Source: Verrucomicrobiota bacterium (GTDB lineage Bacteria; Verrucomicrobiota; Verrucomicrobiia; Chthoniobacterales; Terrimicrobiaceae). Taken from it: a DNA stretch of 64,000 bases. Position numbers and translations under genes: made by a program. Below are positions 15,477 to 23,093 of this stretch, one piece after another; positions within the stretch are counted from its first letter, which is position 1; each line of letters begins with the position of its first letter. The notes beneath the pieces were generated by a model that searched no databases, had not been told where the DNA came from, and was given only the letters and a program-made list of their open reading frames with translations. The DNA lies in the NCBI GenBank assembly GCA_026398275.1, contig JAPLTF010000069.1:21719-85718 (forward strand), read 5' to 3'.

Positions 15477-16463
15477 CTAAAATCGCTCGAGCAATGAGCC
15501 CAGGTGGGAGGCGATCGCCCTGAGCCCGCGCGCGTATTTGTTGTCCTGGATCTCGTCGAGCTGCGCAAGCGCCTCCTCGATGAGGCGGAAGGCAACGCCC
15601 TTGGCTGCCTTCAAAGCGCCCGCGCTGCCGAGCATCGCCACCAGAAGCTCGCCATCCACCTTGTCCTCCTTCAAAAGCAGATCCCGGATCGTGCCAACAT
15701 CCTTGCCGGACTGGAGCATCAGCAGGACTGGCAGGGTGAATTTCCCTTTTCTCAAATCCGTCCCGAGCGTCTTCCCCGTCTCCTCCTCACTCCCCGCCAG
15801 ATCGAGGATGTCATCGTAAATCTGATACGCCACGCCGAGTTTCGTCCCGAAGGTTTTCAATGCGCCGATGACCGGAGGGCTCGCCTCGCTGATGAATGCC
15901 CCCAGCTCGCACGCGGCCGAAAAGAGCGCTGCGGTCTTCATCTCGATGATCCGGTAGTAGTCGGCGGTCGAAAGCTTCAAGTCAAACCGCCGCTGGGTCT
16001 GGACGATCTCCCCCGAGCAGACCTCGGCGGCCGCGTCGGCAATCCGCCGGCAGATGTCGCTGTTGCTGAAATTCGTGGAGAGCCGCAGGGCATGCGCGAA
16101 GAGGCAGTCGCCGAGGAGCACTGTGATGGCGTTCCCCCACTTGGCGTTCGCCGAGGGCTGGTCGCGCCTCAACTCCGCCCCGTCCATGATGTCGTCGTGG
16201 ACAAGCGTGGCGATGTGGATCAGCTCCAGGATCACCGCCAGATCGACATGGCCTGCCGTGATCTTTCCGGTTGCTCCCGCGGAGAGCAGCGCCAGCGCCG
16301 GTCGAAGCCGCTTCCCGCCCGCGCCGCAAACATACGAAACATACCCCTCGACCGCGGGATCAAACGCCTTCGCCTGGGCCCGGATCCTCTCCTCCACCGT
16401 ATAGAGGTGGGGATTGATGAGCTCGAAGGCCTGGGCAAATGAGATCGGTTCAGCAGATGTCAT
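15477..16463 (-). CDS. Polyprenyl diphosphate synthase (IspB/octaprenyl type)
   Basis: Trans-prenyltransferase of 328 residues that extends allylic diphosphates with isopentenyl diphosphate to the long chain used for quinones. The first aspartate-rich motif is LVHDDIMDGAELRR, the second is YQIYDDILDLAGSEEETGKTLG, and GGKRLRPALALLSAG is the substrate-binding start. Chain length cannot be fixed by eye, but the small residues before the first motif fit long-chain synthases. It lies in an operon with SDR (18 bases upstream), radC and lpxA. Confidence 0.93.
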   Translation of the reverse strand: MTSAEPISFAQAFELINPHLYTVEERIRAQAKAFDPAVEGYVSYVCGAGGKRLRPALALLSAGATGKITAGHVDLAVILELIHIATLVHDDIMDGAELRRDQPSANAKWGNAITVLLGDCLFAHALRLSTNFSNSDICRRIADAAAEVCSGEIVQTQRRFDLKLSTADYYRIIEMKTAALFSAACELGAFISEASPPVIGALKTFGTKLGVAYQIYDDILDLAGSEEETGKTLGTDLRKGKFTLPVLLMLQSGKDVGTIRDLLLKEDKVDGELLVAMLGSAGALKAAKGVAFRLIEEALAQLDEIQDNKYARGLRAIASHLGSLLERF

Positions 16464-16481
16464 GGTCGGAAAATGGGAATA

Positions 16482-17294
16482 TCAGATGGAATCCGCCTTC
16501 CATGCAAGGATGCGCCGCACAATGCAGAAAGGAATAATCAGGGCGGCGCCCACCGCGACAGCGAGAAGCGGCCCGGGAATCACCCGCACGCGATCCCTCG
16601 CGACAGCCTGCAGCCCTGCGGTCACGACCTCCTGCGGCGTGACCACAAATGCCGGAAACGTCTCGAAATGCGATGCCGAATCCTCTTCGCCCTCGCGGGT
16701 CGCCACGCCGAAAAACTCGGTGGGCACCGGCCCGGGACAGAGAGCGGTCACAGTGATCCCCTTCGGACGCAGCTCGATGGCCAGCGCCTCGGAGAAGCTC
16801 GTCACGTAGGCCTTCGTCGCGGAATATACGGCCATGTTCGGAAGCGGAAAAAATCCAGCCACGCTGCTGACATTCAGCACCGCCGCCCGGCCCCCGCGCA
16901 GCATCGACGGCACCAGCAGGTGGGTCAGATGGGTCAGCGCTGCGATGTTCACATCGAGCATCGCCCGGACCCGCCTCCAGTCGCTGGCATCAAACTTCCC
17001 GTGGTCACCGAGACCCGCGTTGTTGATCAGAAAATCCACCGCGATCTTTTCCTTGTGCAGCCAGCCCGCGAGCGCCGACCGCTTCTCCTCGCTGCCGAGG
17101 TCGGCGCAGTAGATCCGGACATCAAGGCCCGGATGAATCCCCCTCAGTTCCTGCGCCAGCTCCTCCAGGCGGTCATTTCTACGCGCCACCAGGACAAGCC
17201 CCCTCGCATACGGCCCGAGCTGCCGGGCAAACTCCGCCCCCAGCCCCGACGAGGCTCCGGTGATCAGTGCTGTGCATCCCTCAAAATATTTCAT
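16482..17294 (-). CDS. Short-chain dehydrogenase/reductase
   Basis: Classical SDR of 270 residues with the nucleotide motif TGASSGLGAEFA, LINNAGLGDHG, catalytic serine in VLNVSSVAG and YSATK. The C-terminus ends in a hydrophobic helix (LLAVAVGAALIIPFCIVRRI) that may anchor it to the membrane, as in related lipid-modifying SDRs. The start MKYFEG at 17294 was preferred over 17342 because it begins at the canonical first strand. The substrate is unknown. It heads the lpxA operon and is divergent from a cupin gene 14 bases away. Confidence 0.9.
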   Translation of the reverse strand: MKYFEGCTALITGASSGLGAEFARQLGPYARGLVLVARRNDRLEELAQELRGIHPGLDVRIYCADLGSEEKRSALAGWLHKEKIAVDFLINNAGLGDHGKFDASDWRRVRAMLDVNIAALTHLTHLLVPSMLRGGRAAVLNVSSVAGFFPLPNMAVYSATKAYVTSFSEALAIELRPKGITVTALCPGPVPTEFFGVATREGEEDSASHFETFPAFVVTPQEVVTAGLQAVARDRVRVIPGPLLAVAVGAALIIPFCIVRRILAWKADSI

Positions 17295-17308
17295 AGATGT
17301 GAATCTCA

Positions 17309-17665
17309 ATGATTGTTCGGAACCTATCCAGCCAAAAACCATTCACCACCGCCGACGGCTCCCGGATCCGCAGCATTCTCGACCACGCGAACGCCCCTGT
17401 CAAAAATCAGAGCCTCGCCGAGGCCGTGGTCCCGGCCGGGACTTCCACCGCCCGCCACCACCACAAGACCAGCGAGGAATTCTATTTCATCCTGGACGGC
17501 ATCGGAACCATGGAAATCGACGGCGTGCTCCAGGAGGTCGGCCCGGGCGACGCCATCCTCATCCCGCCCGGCTCCTGGCACCGGATCACCGCCGCCGCCA
17601 GCGACCTCCGATTCCTCTGCTGCTGCGCCCCGCCCTACAGCCACGAGGATACGTTTCTGGAGTAG
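17309..17665 (+). CDS. Small cupin-domain protein
   Basis: Single-domain cupin of 118 residues. The metal-binding histidines and glutamate are in ARHHHKTSEEFYFILDG (cupin motif 1), and the second motif is GDAILIPPGSWHRITA. Such proteins are often mannose-6-phosphate isomerase-like or of unknown role, and no substrate can be assigned. It is transcribed away from the SDR operon with only 14 bases between start codons, so the two promoters must overlap the coding starts. A palindromic repeat follows it. Confidence 0.85.
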   Translation: MIVRNLSSQKPFTTADGSRIRSILDHANAPVKNQSLAEAVVPAGTSTARHHHKTSEEFYFILDGIGTMEIDGVLQEVGPGDAILIPPGSWHRITAAASDLRFLCCCAPPYSHEDTFLE

Positions 17666-17691
17666 AAGGCATCCGGCCACGGTGCGCTGGC

Positions 17692-17767
17692 TGGAGGGCG
17701 ATGCGCCGTCAGCGCCCACTCTTTTTTCCCAATCAAAAAATGGGACGGCACGGCGGCCGTCCCTCCA
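17692..17767. repeat. REP-like palindromic repeat, family B, copy 1
   Basis: Begins TGGAGGGCGATGCGCCG and ends CGGCCGTCCCTCCA, so its ends form an inverted repeat. A related unit, with TGGAGGGAC at one end and GTCCCTCCA at the other, is at 29316-29378. It lies after the cupin gene and just before the stop of the convergent methyltransferase gene, where it could end transcription from both sides. Confidence 0.6.
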
Positions 17768-17771
17768 AGAT

Positions 17772-18425
17772 TCAATCCACTGGCACGCGATGGATCTCGA
17801 CCATGTGGCTGTTGAACGGCGTCCGGCCCCACATCGGGCTCACGGAGACCTTCCATTCCGGACCTTGAAAGGGTGCGGCCACCTCATCTCGTGTCGGAAA
17901 ATGGCAGGCCCCGCCACGGATCCAGCCGGAGATTCTGACGAACCCCTCCTCCACCATGGTGGCATAGTATCTCCAGGAGTTGTCCCGGAATGTCGTGCGG
18001 ATCATTGCGCGGCCGCCGGGGCGGATGCGCGCGGCGATTTGCTCCAGCACGCCGCGCTGGACATCCGCCGGCATGTAGTGAAGGACGTCGAGCATCACGA
18101 TGTCTCCTGAAAAGTCCGGCAGGGCGCGAGCATCGCCGGTCTGGAACTCCAGCAGCGGATATCCGCCCGCGACCAGCTCCGTGGCAATTTGGATTTTTGC
18201 GGCATCGGGTTCGATTCCAAGAATCCGCTGCCCGCATCCGGATTCGCGCAGGTAGGCCGCGAGCAGCCCCACCCCGCATCCGATGTCGAGGACCGGATGG
18301 CTGGAATTTCGCAGCAGCTCCGCCACGGCGGGATACGCAGGATCCCACGTTGCCTTGCCCTTGCAGTATCCTTGCAAAAACCGGGATCGCCGGAATCTTT
18401 CCGCCGCCCGCAGCGCCGCCGTCAT
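17772..18425 (-). CDS. Class I SAM-dependent methyltransferase
   Basis: Protein of 217 residues with the SAM-binding motif VLDIGCGVGLLAAYLRESG (near 45-63), the acidic residue of GIEPDAAKI, TGDARALPDFSGDIVMLDVLHYM and the post-motif RIRPGGRAMIRT. Substrate unknown. The start at 18425 overlaps the stop of the flippase-like gene by four bases, so the two are made together. Partners of this membrane family in lipid and glycan pathways are often polar-lipid enzymes, which hints at methylation of a lipid-linked metabolite. Confidence 0.85.
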   Translation of the reverse strand: MTAALRAAERFRRSRFLQGYCKGKATWDPAYPAVAELLRNSSHPVLDIGCGVGLLAAYLRESGCGQRILGIEPDAAKIQIATELVAGGYPLLEFQTGDARALPDFSGDIVMLDVLHYMPADVQRGVLEQIAARIRPGGRAMIRTTFRDNSWRYYATMVEEGFVRISGWIRGGACHFPTRDEVAAPFQGPEWKVSVSPMWGRTPFNSHMVEIHRVPVD

Positions 18426-19399
18426 GGGCGGACCTCCCCGTGCCTGACGAGCCAGAAGAATGCCCCGGGCAGCCCCCACAGGACCGACATGAGATATCCG
18501 CAAAGCGAGATCGAGACGGCAAGCGGACCGGCGACATCCGCAAGATGGCCGAGCAGGAAAACGAACATCCCCTCCCGCACCCCCACCCCGCCAAGGCTGA
18601 CGGGCAGACCCGAAATGATGTCCACCGTCGGCATGAGCGCGAGAAACTTCGTCGCGGCAAGGTCCACCCCGTAGGCGCGGCTCGCGCAATAATAGGTGAG
18701 AAAAAACAGCGCGAGCATCGCCAGAGAAACCCCGAGCGCGCGCAGGGTGCGCGGCCACTGCACGGCACACTGGAAATAGACGCCGGTGAGTTCCACCAGC
18801 CGCTTGCGGCCGGGCCACCGCTCGGGGAGCCGTTCGACAATCCCGCGGGCGGATAGAACCACGGACAGCGCGATGAGGGCAGTCAGGACGGCGAGATAGA
18901 CGACGATCGAGTGGACGAGTCCCGCGACCACCTGGCTCGTCGAGAGCCACCGGAACTGCCAGGCCATGAGGGCGGCTCCGAGCAGGATCATGGATACTGA
19001 ACCGCAGAGCCTGTCCATCAGCACGGAGATCGCGGACCGCCCGACATCCTTTCCCCCTGCGGCCAGAAGCCCGATTTTCACCACGTCCCCGCCCGCCCCG
19101 CCGGGAAGGAATAAATTGCAGAACAGTCCGGCAAAGAAGATCGATGCCGACTCGGTGAACCGGATCTCAATCCCGGCCATCCCCAAAAAGATCCTCCAGC
19201 GCAGGAGGCAAAGGAATTGGACGGCACCGGCGAGAAGAAATCCGGCGAGCAGCCAGCGCGGGTCCGCAGTGAACAGGACGGAGACAATCCGTCCGCGGAA
19301 ATCCTGCCCAGTGAACAGCCAGGCCAGCAGAGCAATGCTGACGGCCGCCTGAACGGGCAGGATCAGCTTGCGGAGGTTTTTCTTTTTCTGCTCGGTCAC
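18422..19399 (-). CDS. Lysylphosphatidylglycerol synthase TM region/UPF0104-type membrane protein
   Basis: Integral membrane protein of 325 residues with about eight hydrophobic helices. The conserved motifs FLPGGAGGDVVKI and SGLPVSLGGVGVREGMFVFLLG are those of the UPF0104/LPG_synthase_TM (AglD-like) family, whose members act as lipid flippases or accompany polar-lipid modification. It lacks the soluble aminoacyl-transferase domain of full MprF. It is followed by an overlapping methyltransferase gene. The ~150 bases upstream hold its promoter and nothing else I recognise. Confidence 0.85.
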   Translation of the reverse strand: MTEQKKKNLRKLILPVQAAVSIALLAWLFTGQDFRGRIVSVLFTADPRWLLAGFLLAGAVQFLCLLRWRIFLGMAGIEIRFTESASIFFAGLFCNLFLPGGAGGDVVKIGLLAAGGKDVGRSAISVLMDRLCGSVSMILLGAALMAWQFRWLSTSQVVAGLVHSIVVYLAVLTALIALSVVLSARGIVERLPERWPGRKRLVELTGVYFQCAVQWPRTLRALGVSLAMLALFFLTYYCASRAYGVDLAATKFLALMPTVDIISGLPVSLGGVGVREGMFVFLLGHLADVAGPLAVSISLCGYLMSVLWGLPGAFFWLVRHGEVRP

Positions 19400-19552
19400 A
19401 ACGATGATTCACCCTGCCAGCTACGTCCCCCCAGCGTCAACAATCCCGGGTTTGCCACACTGTCGCACCAGCCGAAAAATCCGGGAGGGTGAGGCTCCGT
19501 CCGAACCCAAATATTTCACGGCTCACACGGAGGTTCGCCCGAAATAGGCCTC

Positions 19553-20437
19553 TCACCCGCGCGGGTGGAATTTTTTGATCACGGCCTTCAGCCCGCTTTT
19601 TTCGACATGGGTATAGATCTGGGTCGTCGAGATGTCGGCGTGCCCGAGCAGTTCCTGGATGATCCGCAGATCGGCCCCGCCGCCGAGCAGGTGTGTCGCG
19701 AAGCTGTGCCTCAGCAGGTGCGGAAAGACGTTGATATCGAGCCCCGCCCTCGCGGCATATTGATTGATCAGTTGCCAGATCCTCTGGGGAGTCAGCTTCT
19801 TTCCGCGGATTGAAAGAAAGATCTCAGCCCCGGTCCTCGGGCGGACGAGCGAGGGCCGGGCGGAATCCAGGTAGCTTTTCATGGCGCCGAGCGCGGGCAC
19901 CCCGACCGGGACCATACGGGTCTTGTTTCCCTTTCCAATGACCCGGATGAATCCTGATTCCATGTCTAGGTTTTCGAGCCGGGCATTGCAGAGCTCCGAA
20001 ACGCGGAGACCGCTCGAATACAGAAGCTCCAGCATCGCCCGGTCCCGCAGGCCCTGCGGGTCGCCCTGACCGACACTCTCGATCAGACGTTGCACATCGC
20101 CGGGATTCAGCGTCTCCGGCAGGTGCTTCTCCGGACGAGGCAGCGTGAGGGTTTCCGCTGGATTTTGCGCCCATCCCTGACGAGAAACCAGGAAGCGGAA
20201 AAAGATCCGGATCGCCACCGCATCGAGCCGGACCGATGACGCCTGCAGCCCGGAACGTTTCCGGAATGCGAGAAAATCCGTAATATTCCCGGCCTCGATC
20301 GACTTCAGCTCCAGCCCCTCGCGCGATGCCCATTCCGCAAATGTCTCCAGGCTCCGCTGAACGATAAGCTGGTAGTTGGTCGAGAGCCCCCGCTCGGTCG
20401 CCAGGTAGATCAGAAATTGCTCAATCTCTTCGGACAT
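19553..20437 (-). CDS. xerD: Tyrosine recombinase XerD-type
   Basis: Recombinase of 294 residues from ATG 20437 (MSEEIEQFLIYLATERG; a further ATG at 20449 adds four residues). It has the N-terminal SAM-like core-binding domain and the catalytic set: R in SSGLRVSEL, K in IGKGNKTRMVPVG, HLLRHSFATHLL, the histidine in LGHADISTTQ, and the nucleophile in IYTHV. XerC/D pairs resolve chromosome dimers at dif. It stands alone, not next to an integrase cassette, which supports a housekeeping role. XerC versus XerD is not certain. Confidence 0.88.
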   Translation of the reverse strand: MSEEIEQFLIYLATERGLSTNYQLIVQRSLETFAEWASREGLELKSIEAGNITDFLAFRKRSGLQASSVRLDAVAIRIFFRFLVSRQGWAQNPAETLTLPRPEKHLPETLNPGDVQRLIESVGQGDPQGLRDRAMLELLYSSGLRVSELCNARLENLDMESGFIRVIGKGNKTRMVPVGVPALGAMKSYLDSARPSLVRPRTGAEIFLSIRGKKLTPQRIWQLINQYAARAGLDINVFPHLLRHSFATHLLGGGADLRIIQELLGHADISTTQIYTHVEKSGLKAVIKKFHPRG

Positions 20438-20495
20438 TGCTCGTCCCATGTACTTAACCGTAGATGAAATTTATTCACGCAGATTCGGAAAGAAT

Positions 20496-20563
20496 GGTAG
20501 GGCGGGACGTCCTCGGCCCGCCGGATCGACTGACAGCGGTCGGCCCGGAGGTCCGACCCTACC
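20496..20563. repeat. REP-like palindromic repeat, family A, copy 1
   Basis: Starts GGTAGGGCGGGACGTCC, has CGGCCCGCCG inside, and ends GGAGGTCCGACCCTACC, forming an imperfect long hairpin. A shorter relative is at 46613-46667. The end of the gspG-like gene, including its TAG stop, lies inside the repeat, so the repeat overlaps a functional 3' end and may act as a terminator. Confidence 0.65.
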
Positions 20564-21068
20564 AATTCTTGATCCACTTGACCTCGTTTGCCGTCGCGGT
20601 CGTCGACCCAGCCAAGGAATAGAGATCAAAGAAGTTGGTTCCATTGTGATTTGTGGCCCCGGGATAAACGTAATAATAGACCGTCCCAAACGGATCCACG
20701 ACACCGGACGAACTCGTCATTCCCTTGCTGAACTCAAAGTACACCTTTCCGGCATCCGGGCAAAGCACCTTGTAGAATGAATTGGAAGCCGTCACGGAGT
20801 TATTCGGATAGCTTGCCGAAGCCGGATAATCCCCATTATCCGCCTTGTAGCTCTCCAGCGCCGCCGAGAGCGCGGCGATCTCCGCCTCCGCGCGCGCCAT
20901 CGCGCCCTTTTTCTGAATGAACCCCGCCGTGCTCAGGATCAGCCCGGCGAGAATCGCGATGATCGCGATGACGACGAGAAGCTCGAGGAGCGTGAAGGCT
21001 GAAGGCGTGCGCAAACCGGCCGTCCCTTTCAGCTTTCCAATTTCAGCTTTCAGCTTTTTCTTCATCAT
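20559..21068 (-). CDS. Type II secretion / type IV pilin-like major pseudopilin (GspG-like)
   Basis: Prepilin of 169 residues with the processing site and N-terminal helix AFTLLELLVVIAIIAILAG (residues 24-42), cleaved after Ala and methylated at Phe, with the conserved Glu at position 5. After the helix comes RAEAEIAALSAALESYKADNGDYP, matching the GspG core, and a C-terminal calcium-loop-like part with DPFGTVYYYVYPG. The leader is long (about 24 residues). The first ATG at 21068 overlaps the gspF-like stop. It probably forms a pseudopilus with the adjacent platform protein. Confidence 0.88.
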   Translation of the reverse strand: MMKKKLKAEIGKLKGTAGLRTPSAFTLLELLVVIAIIAILAGLILSTAGFIQKKGAMARAEAEIAALSAALESYKADNGDYPASASYPNNSVTASNSFYKVLCPDAGKVYFEFSKGMTSSSGVVDPFGTVYYYVYPGATNHNGTNFFDLYSLAGSTTATANEVKWIKNW

Positions 21069-22345
21069 GTCTGGGCCTGCATGCCGGTGATGATGCTGAT
21101 GAGCGGCAGGAAGAGGGCGATGACGATCGTTCCCACGACGACCGCGAGGAAGACGATCATGACCGGCTCGAGCAGGGAGGTGAGGCCGGCGACTGCATTG
21201 TCCACCTCGTCGTCATAGACCTCGGCCACCTTGAGCAGCATCTCGGGGAGCTGGCCGGTCTCTTCACCCACATCGATCATGCTGATCACCATCGGGGGGA
21301 AAACCCCGCTGGCCTCGAGCGGCTGGACGATCGATTCGCCCTCCTTGACGCTGTCGTGAACTTTGGAAATCGCATCGGCGATGACGCTGTTGCCGGCGGT
21401 TTCGCGCGTGATGTTGAGCGCCTGAAGGATCGGCACGCCGCTGGTGACGAGCGTGCCGAGCGTGCGGGTGAACCGCGAGATCGAGCTCTTGCGGGTCAGG
21501 TCGCCGAAGAGCGGGGCCTTGAGCTTGACGTTGTCGATGACCTGGATGCCCTTCGCGGTGCGCCCGATAATTTTGTAGAGGATGATGAAGACGACGACGG
21601 CCCCGACAATGACGAGGGAGTTGTTCTTCACCAGGTTGCTGGCCCCGATGACGAACTGGGTGAGAGCGGGAAGCGGCTTGCCGCCGAGCATGTCGGCGAA
21701 GATCGCCTCGAACTTCGGAACGATGAAGACGAGCAGGAATGCCAGGATGATGATCGCGATCACCAGCACGATGATCGGATAAAACATCGCGGCCACGACC
21801 TTGTTTTTGATCTTCTGCGCCTTTTCCTGGAACTCCGCGAGGCGCAGGAGCACGAGTTCGAGCACACCGCCGAGCTCGCCGGCCTTCACCATGTTCACAT
21901 AGAGCTTGTTGAAAATCCTGGGATGCCCGGCAAGGCTCTCGGAAAATGTCCCGCCGCCCTGGACGGATTCGGCGAGGTTGATGATCACGCCTTTGAGCAC
22001 GGGATCAGGCTCCTGCTTGGAGAGCACCGTCAGGCCGCGGAGGAGCGGCAGGCCGGCATCGATCAGCGTCGCGAGCTGCCGGGTGAAAATCATCAGTGTT
22101 CTCGGCTTGATGGTCTTTTTCTTCAGGAAAGGAATTTCGAGCTTGATCTGCTTCTTGGCACCGGACTGGGCTTTCGCGGGCGCTTTCGTCTTGGCCTTCG
22201 GCCCCTTGCCCTCCTCAGAGATACTCTTGGGGAAATACCCCGACTGCCTCAACTGTCCGACGGCATCATTCTGGGATTCGGCTTCGATTACTCCCGAGGA
22301 TTCCTGCCCTCGGGCATCAAGTGCAACATAAGAATAGCGAGGCAT
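21065..22345 (-). CDS. Type II secretion inner-membrane platform protein (GspF/PilC family)
   Basis: Protein of 426 residues with two T2SF repeats: FTRQLATLIDAGLPLLRGL and FTRTLGTLVTSGVPILQALNI. Three hydrophobic segments are present, the first at AMFYPIIVLVIAIIILAF and the last at the C-terminus. The N-terminus MPRYSYVALDARGQESSGVIEAES is typical. A lysine/alanine-rich linker follows residue 50. It forms the assembly platform for pseudopilin insertion. The downstream gspG-like gene is coupled; no GspE ATPase or GspD secretin is nearby. Confidence 0.92.
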   Translation of the reverse strand: MPRYSYVALDARGQESSGVIEAESQNDAVGQLRQSGYFPKSISEEGKGPKAKTKAPAKAQSGAKKQIKLEIPFLKKKTIKPRTLMIFTRQLATLIDAGLPLLRGLTVLSKQEPDPVLKGVIINLAESVQGGGTFSESLAGHPRIFNKLYVNMVKAGELGGVLELVLLRLAEFQEKAQKIKNKVVAAMFYPIIVLVIAIIILAFLLVFIVPKFEAIFADMLGGKPLPALTQFVIGASNLVKNNSLVIVGAVVVFIILYKIIGRTAKGIQVIDNVKLKAPLFGDLTRKSSISRFTRTLGTLVTSGVPILQALNITRETAGNSVIADAISKVHDSVKEGESIVQPLEASGVFPPMVISMIDVGEETGQLPEMLLKVAEVYDDEVDNAVAGLTSLLEPVMIVFLAVVVGTIVIALFLPLISIITGMQAQT

Positions 22346-22388
22346 AAATGGGCGGGAAGTTAAGGAGGCTCTTCTAACTTCAGGGGAC

Positions 22389-23021
22389 TCAGGTGTCGAG
22401 CAAAGAAAAATCACCCCCCACGTAGGGATTGTGGTCGCGCTCGTATCCGATTGTCGTGGTGGGGCCATGACCGGGAAAAACGATGGTTTCCGGATCCAGG
22501 GCAAAAAGCTTTTCGCGGATACCCTTGAACAGAAGAGGCCCGTCACCCCCGGGGAGATCCCAGCGGCCGACCCCATCGCGGAAAAGCACGTCCCCGCCGA
22601 TCAGCCGGAGCGAATCGGGAAAGAAAAAGCACAGGCTCCCGGGACAGTGCCCCGGGACGAGCAGGATCTTCATTTTCGTCCCGGCCACCTCGCATTCGTT
22701 GCATTCCCCAAGCAGGCGGTCCGCGGAAAATGGCTCGATTTCCAGTTCGAACCCCATCCGCCGGAAAAATCCGGGGTCGGTTGTCATGGGGGTCGTGTCC
22801 GGGTGGTAGGCGATCTTGCAGCCATGCCGCCGCTGGATCGCCGCGGCGTCCGCCGTGTGGTCAAAGTGGCCGTGGGTCAGCAATAGCCAGTCGACCTTCT
22901 CCCCGGCAAAGCGCCTGTCGGCACCCTGCGGCGCATCGAAAAGGATGTTTCCGCCGGGGGATTCGAGCAGGATTGCGTTGGTATCGAGGGGGCCGCCGGT
23001 AAATGTTTTGAACTGATTCAT
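22389..23021 (-). CDS. Metallo-beta-lactamase-fold hydrolase (glyoxalase II-like)
   Basis: Protein of 210 residues with the metal motif LLLTHGHFDHTADAAAIQ near residue 50, then LVPGHCPGSLCFFFPDSLRLIGGDVLF and FPGHGPTTTIGYERDHNP. This order is that of small glyoxalase II-like MBL hydrolases that cut thioesters or similar bonds. Start ATG at 23021. It is read divergently from the Tsp-like protease gene. The substrate is not known. Confidence 0.9.
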   Translation of the reverse strand: MNQFKTFTGGPLDTNAILLESPGGNILFDAPQGADRRFAGEKVDWLLLTHGHFDHTADAAAIQRRHGCKIAYHPDTTPMTTDPGFFRRMGFELEIEPFSADRLLGECNECEVAGTKMKILLVPGHCPGSLCFFFPDSLRLIGGDVLFRDGVGRWDLPGGDGPLLFKGIREKLFALDPETIVFPGHGPTTTIGYERDHNPYVGGDFSLLDT

Positions 23022-23093
23022 CTGGAAATGGTCTGAAAGTTGATGACGAAGTTTGATTTTCCGGCCCGGCTCTGCAAGGTTTTCGCGGCACAC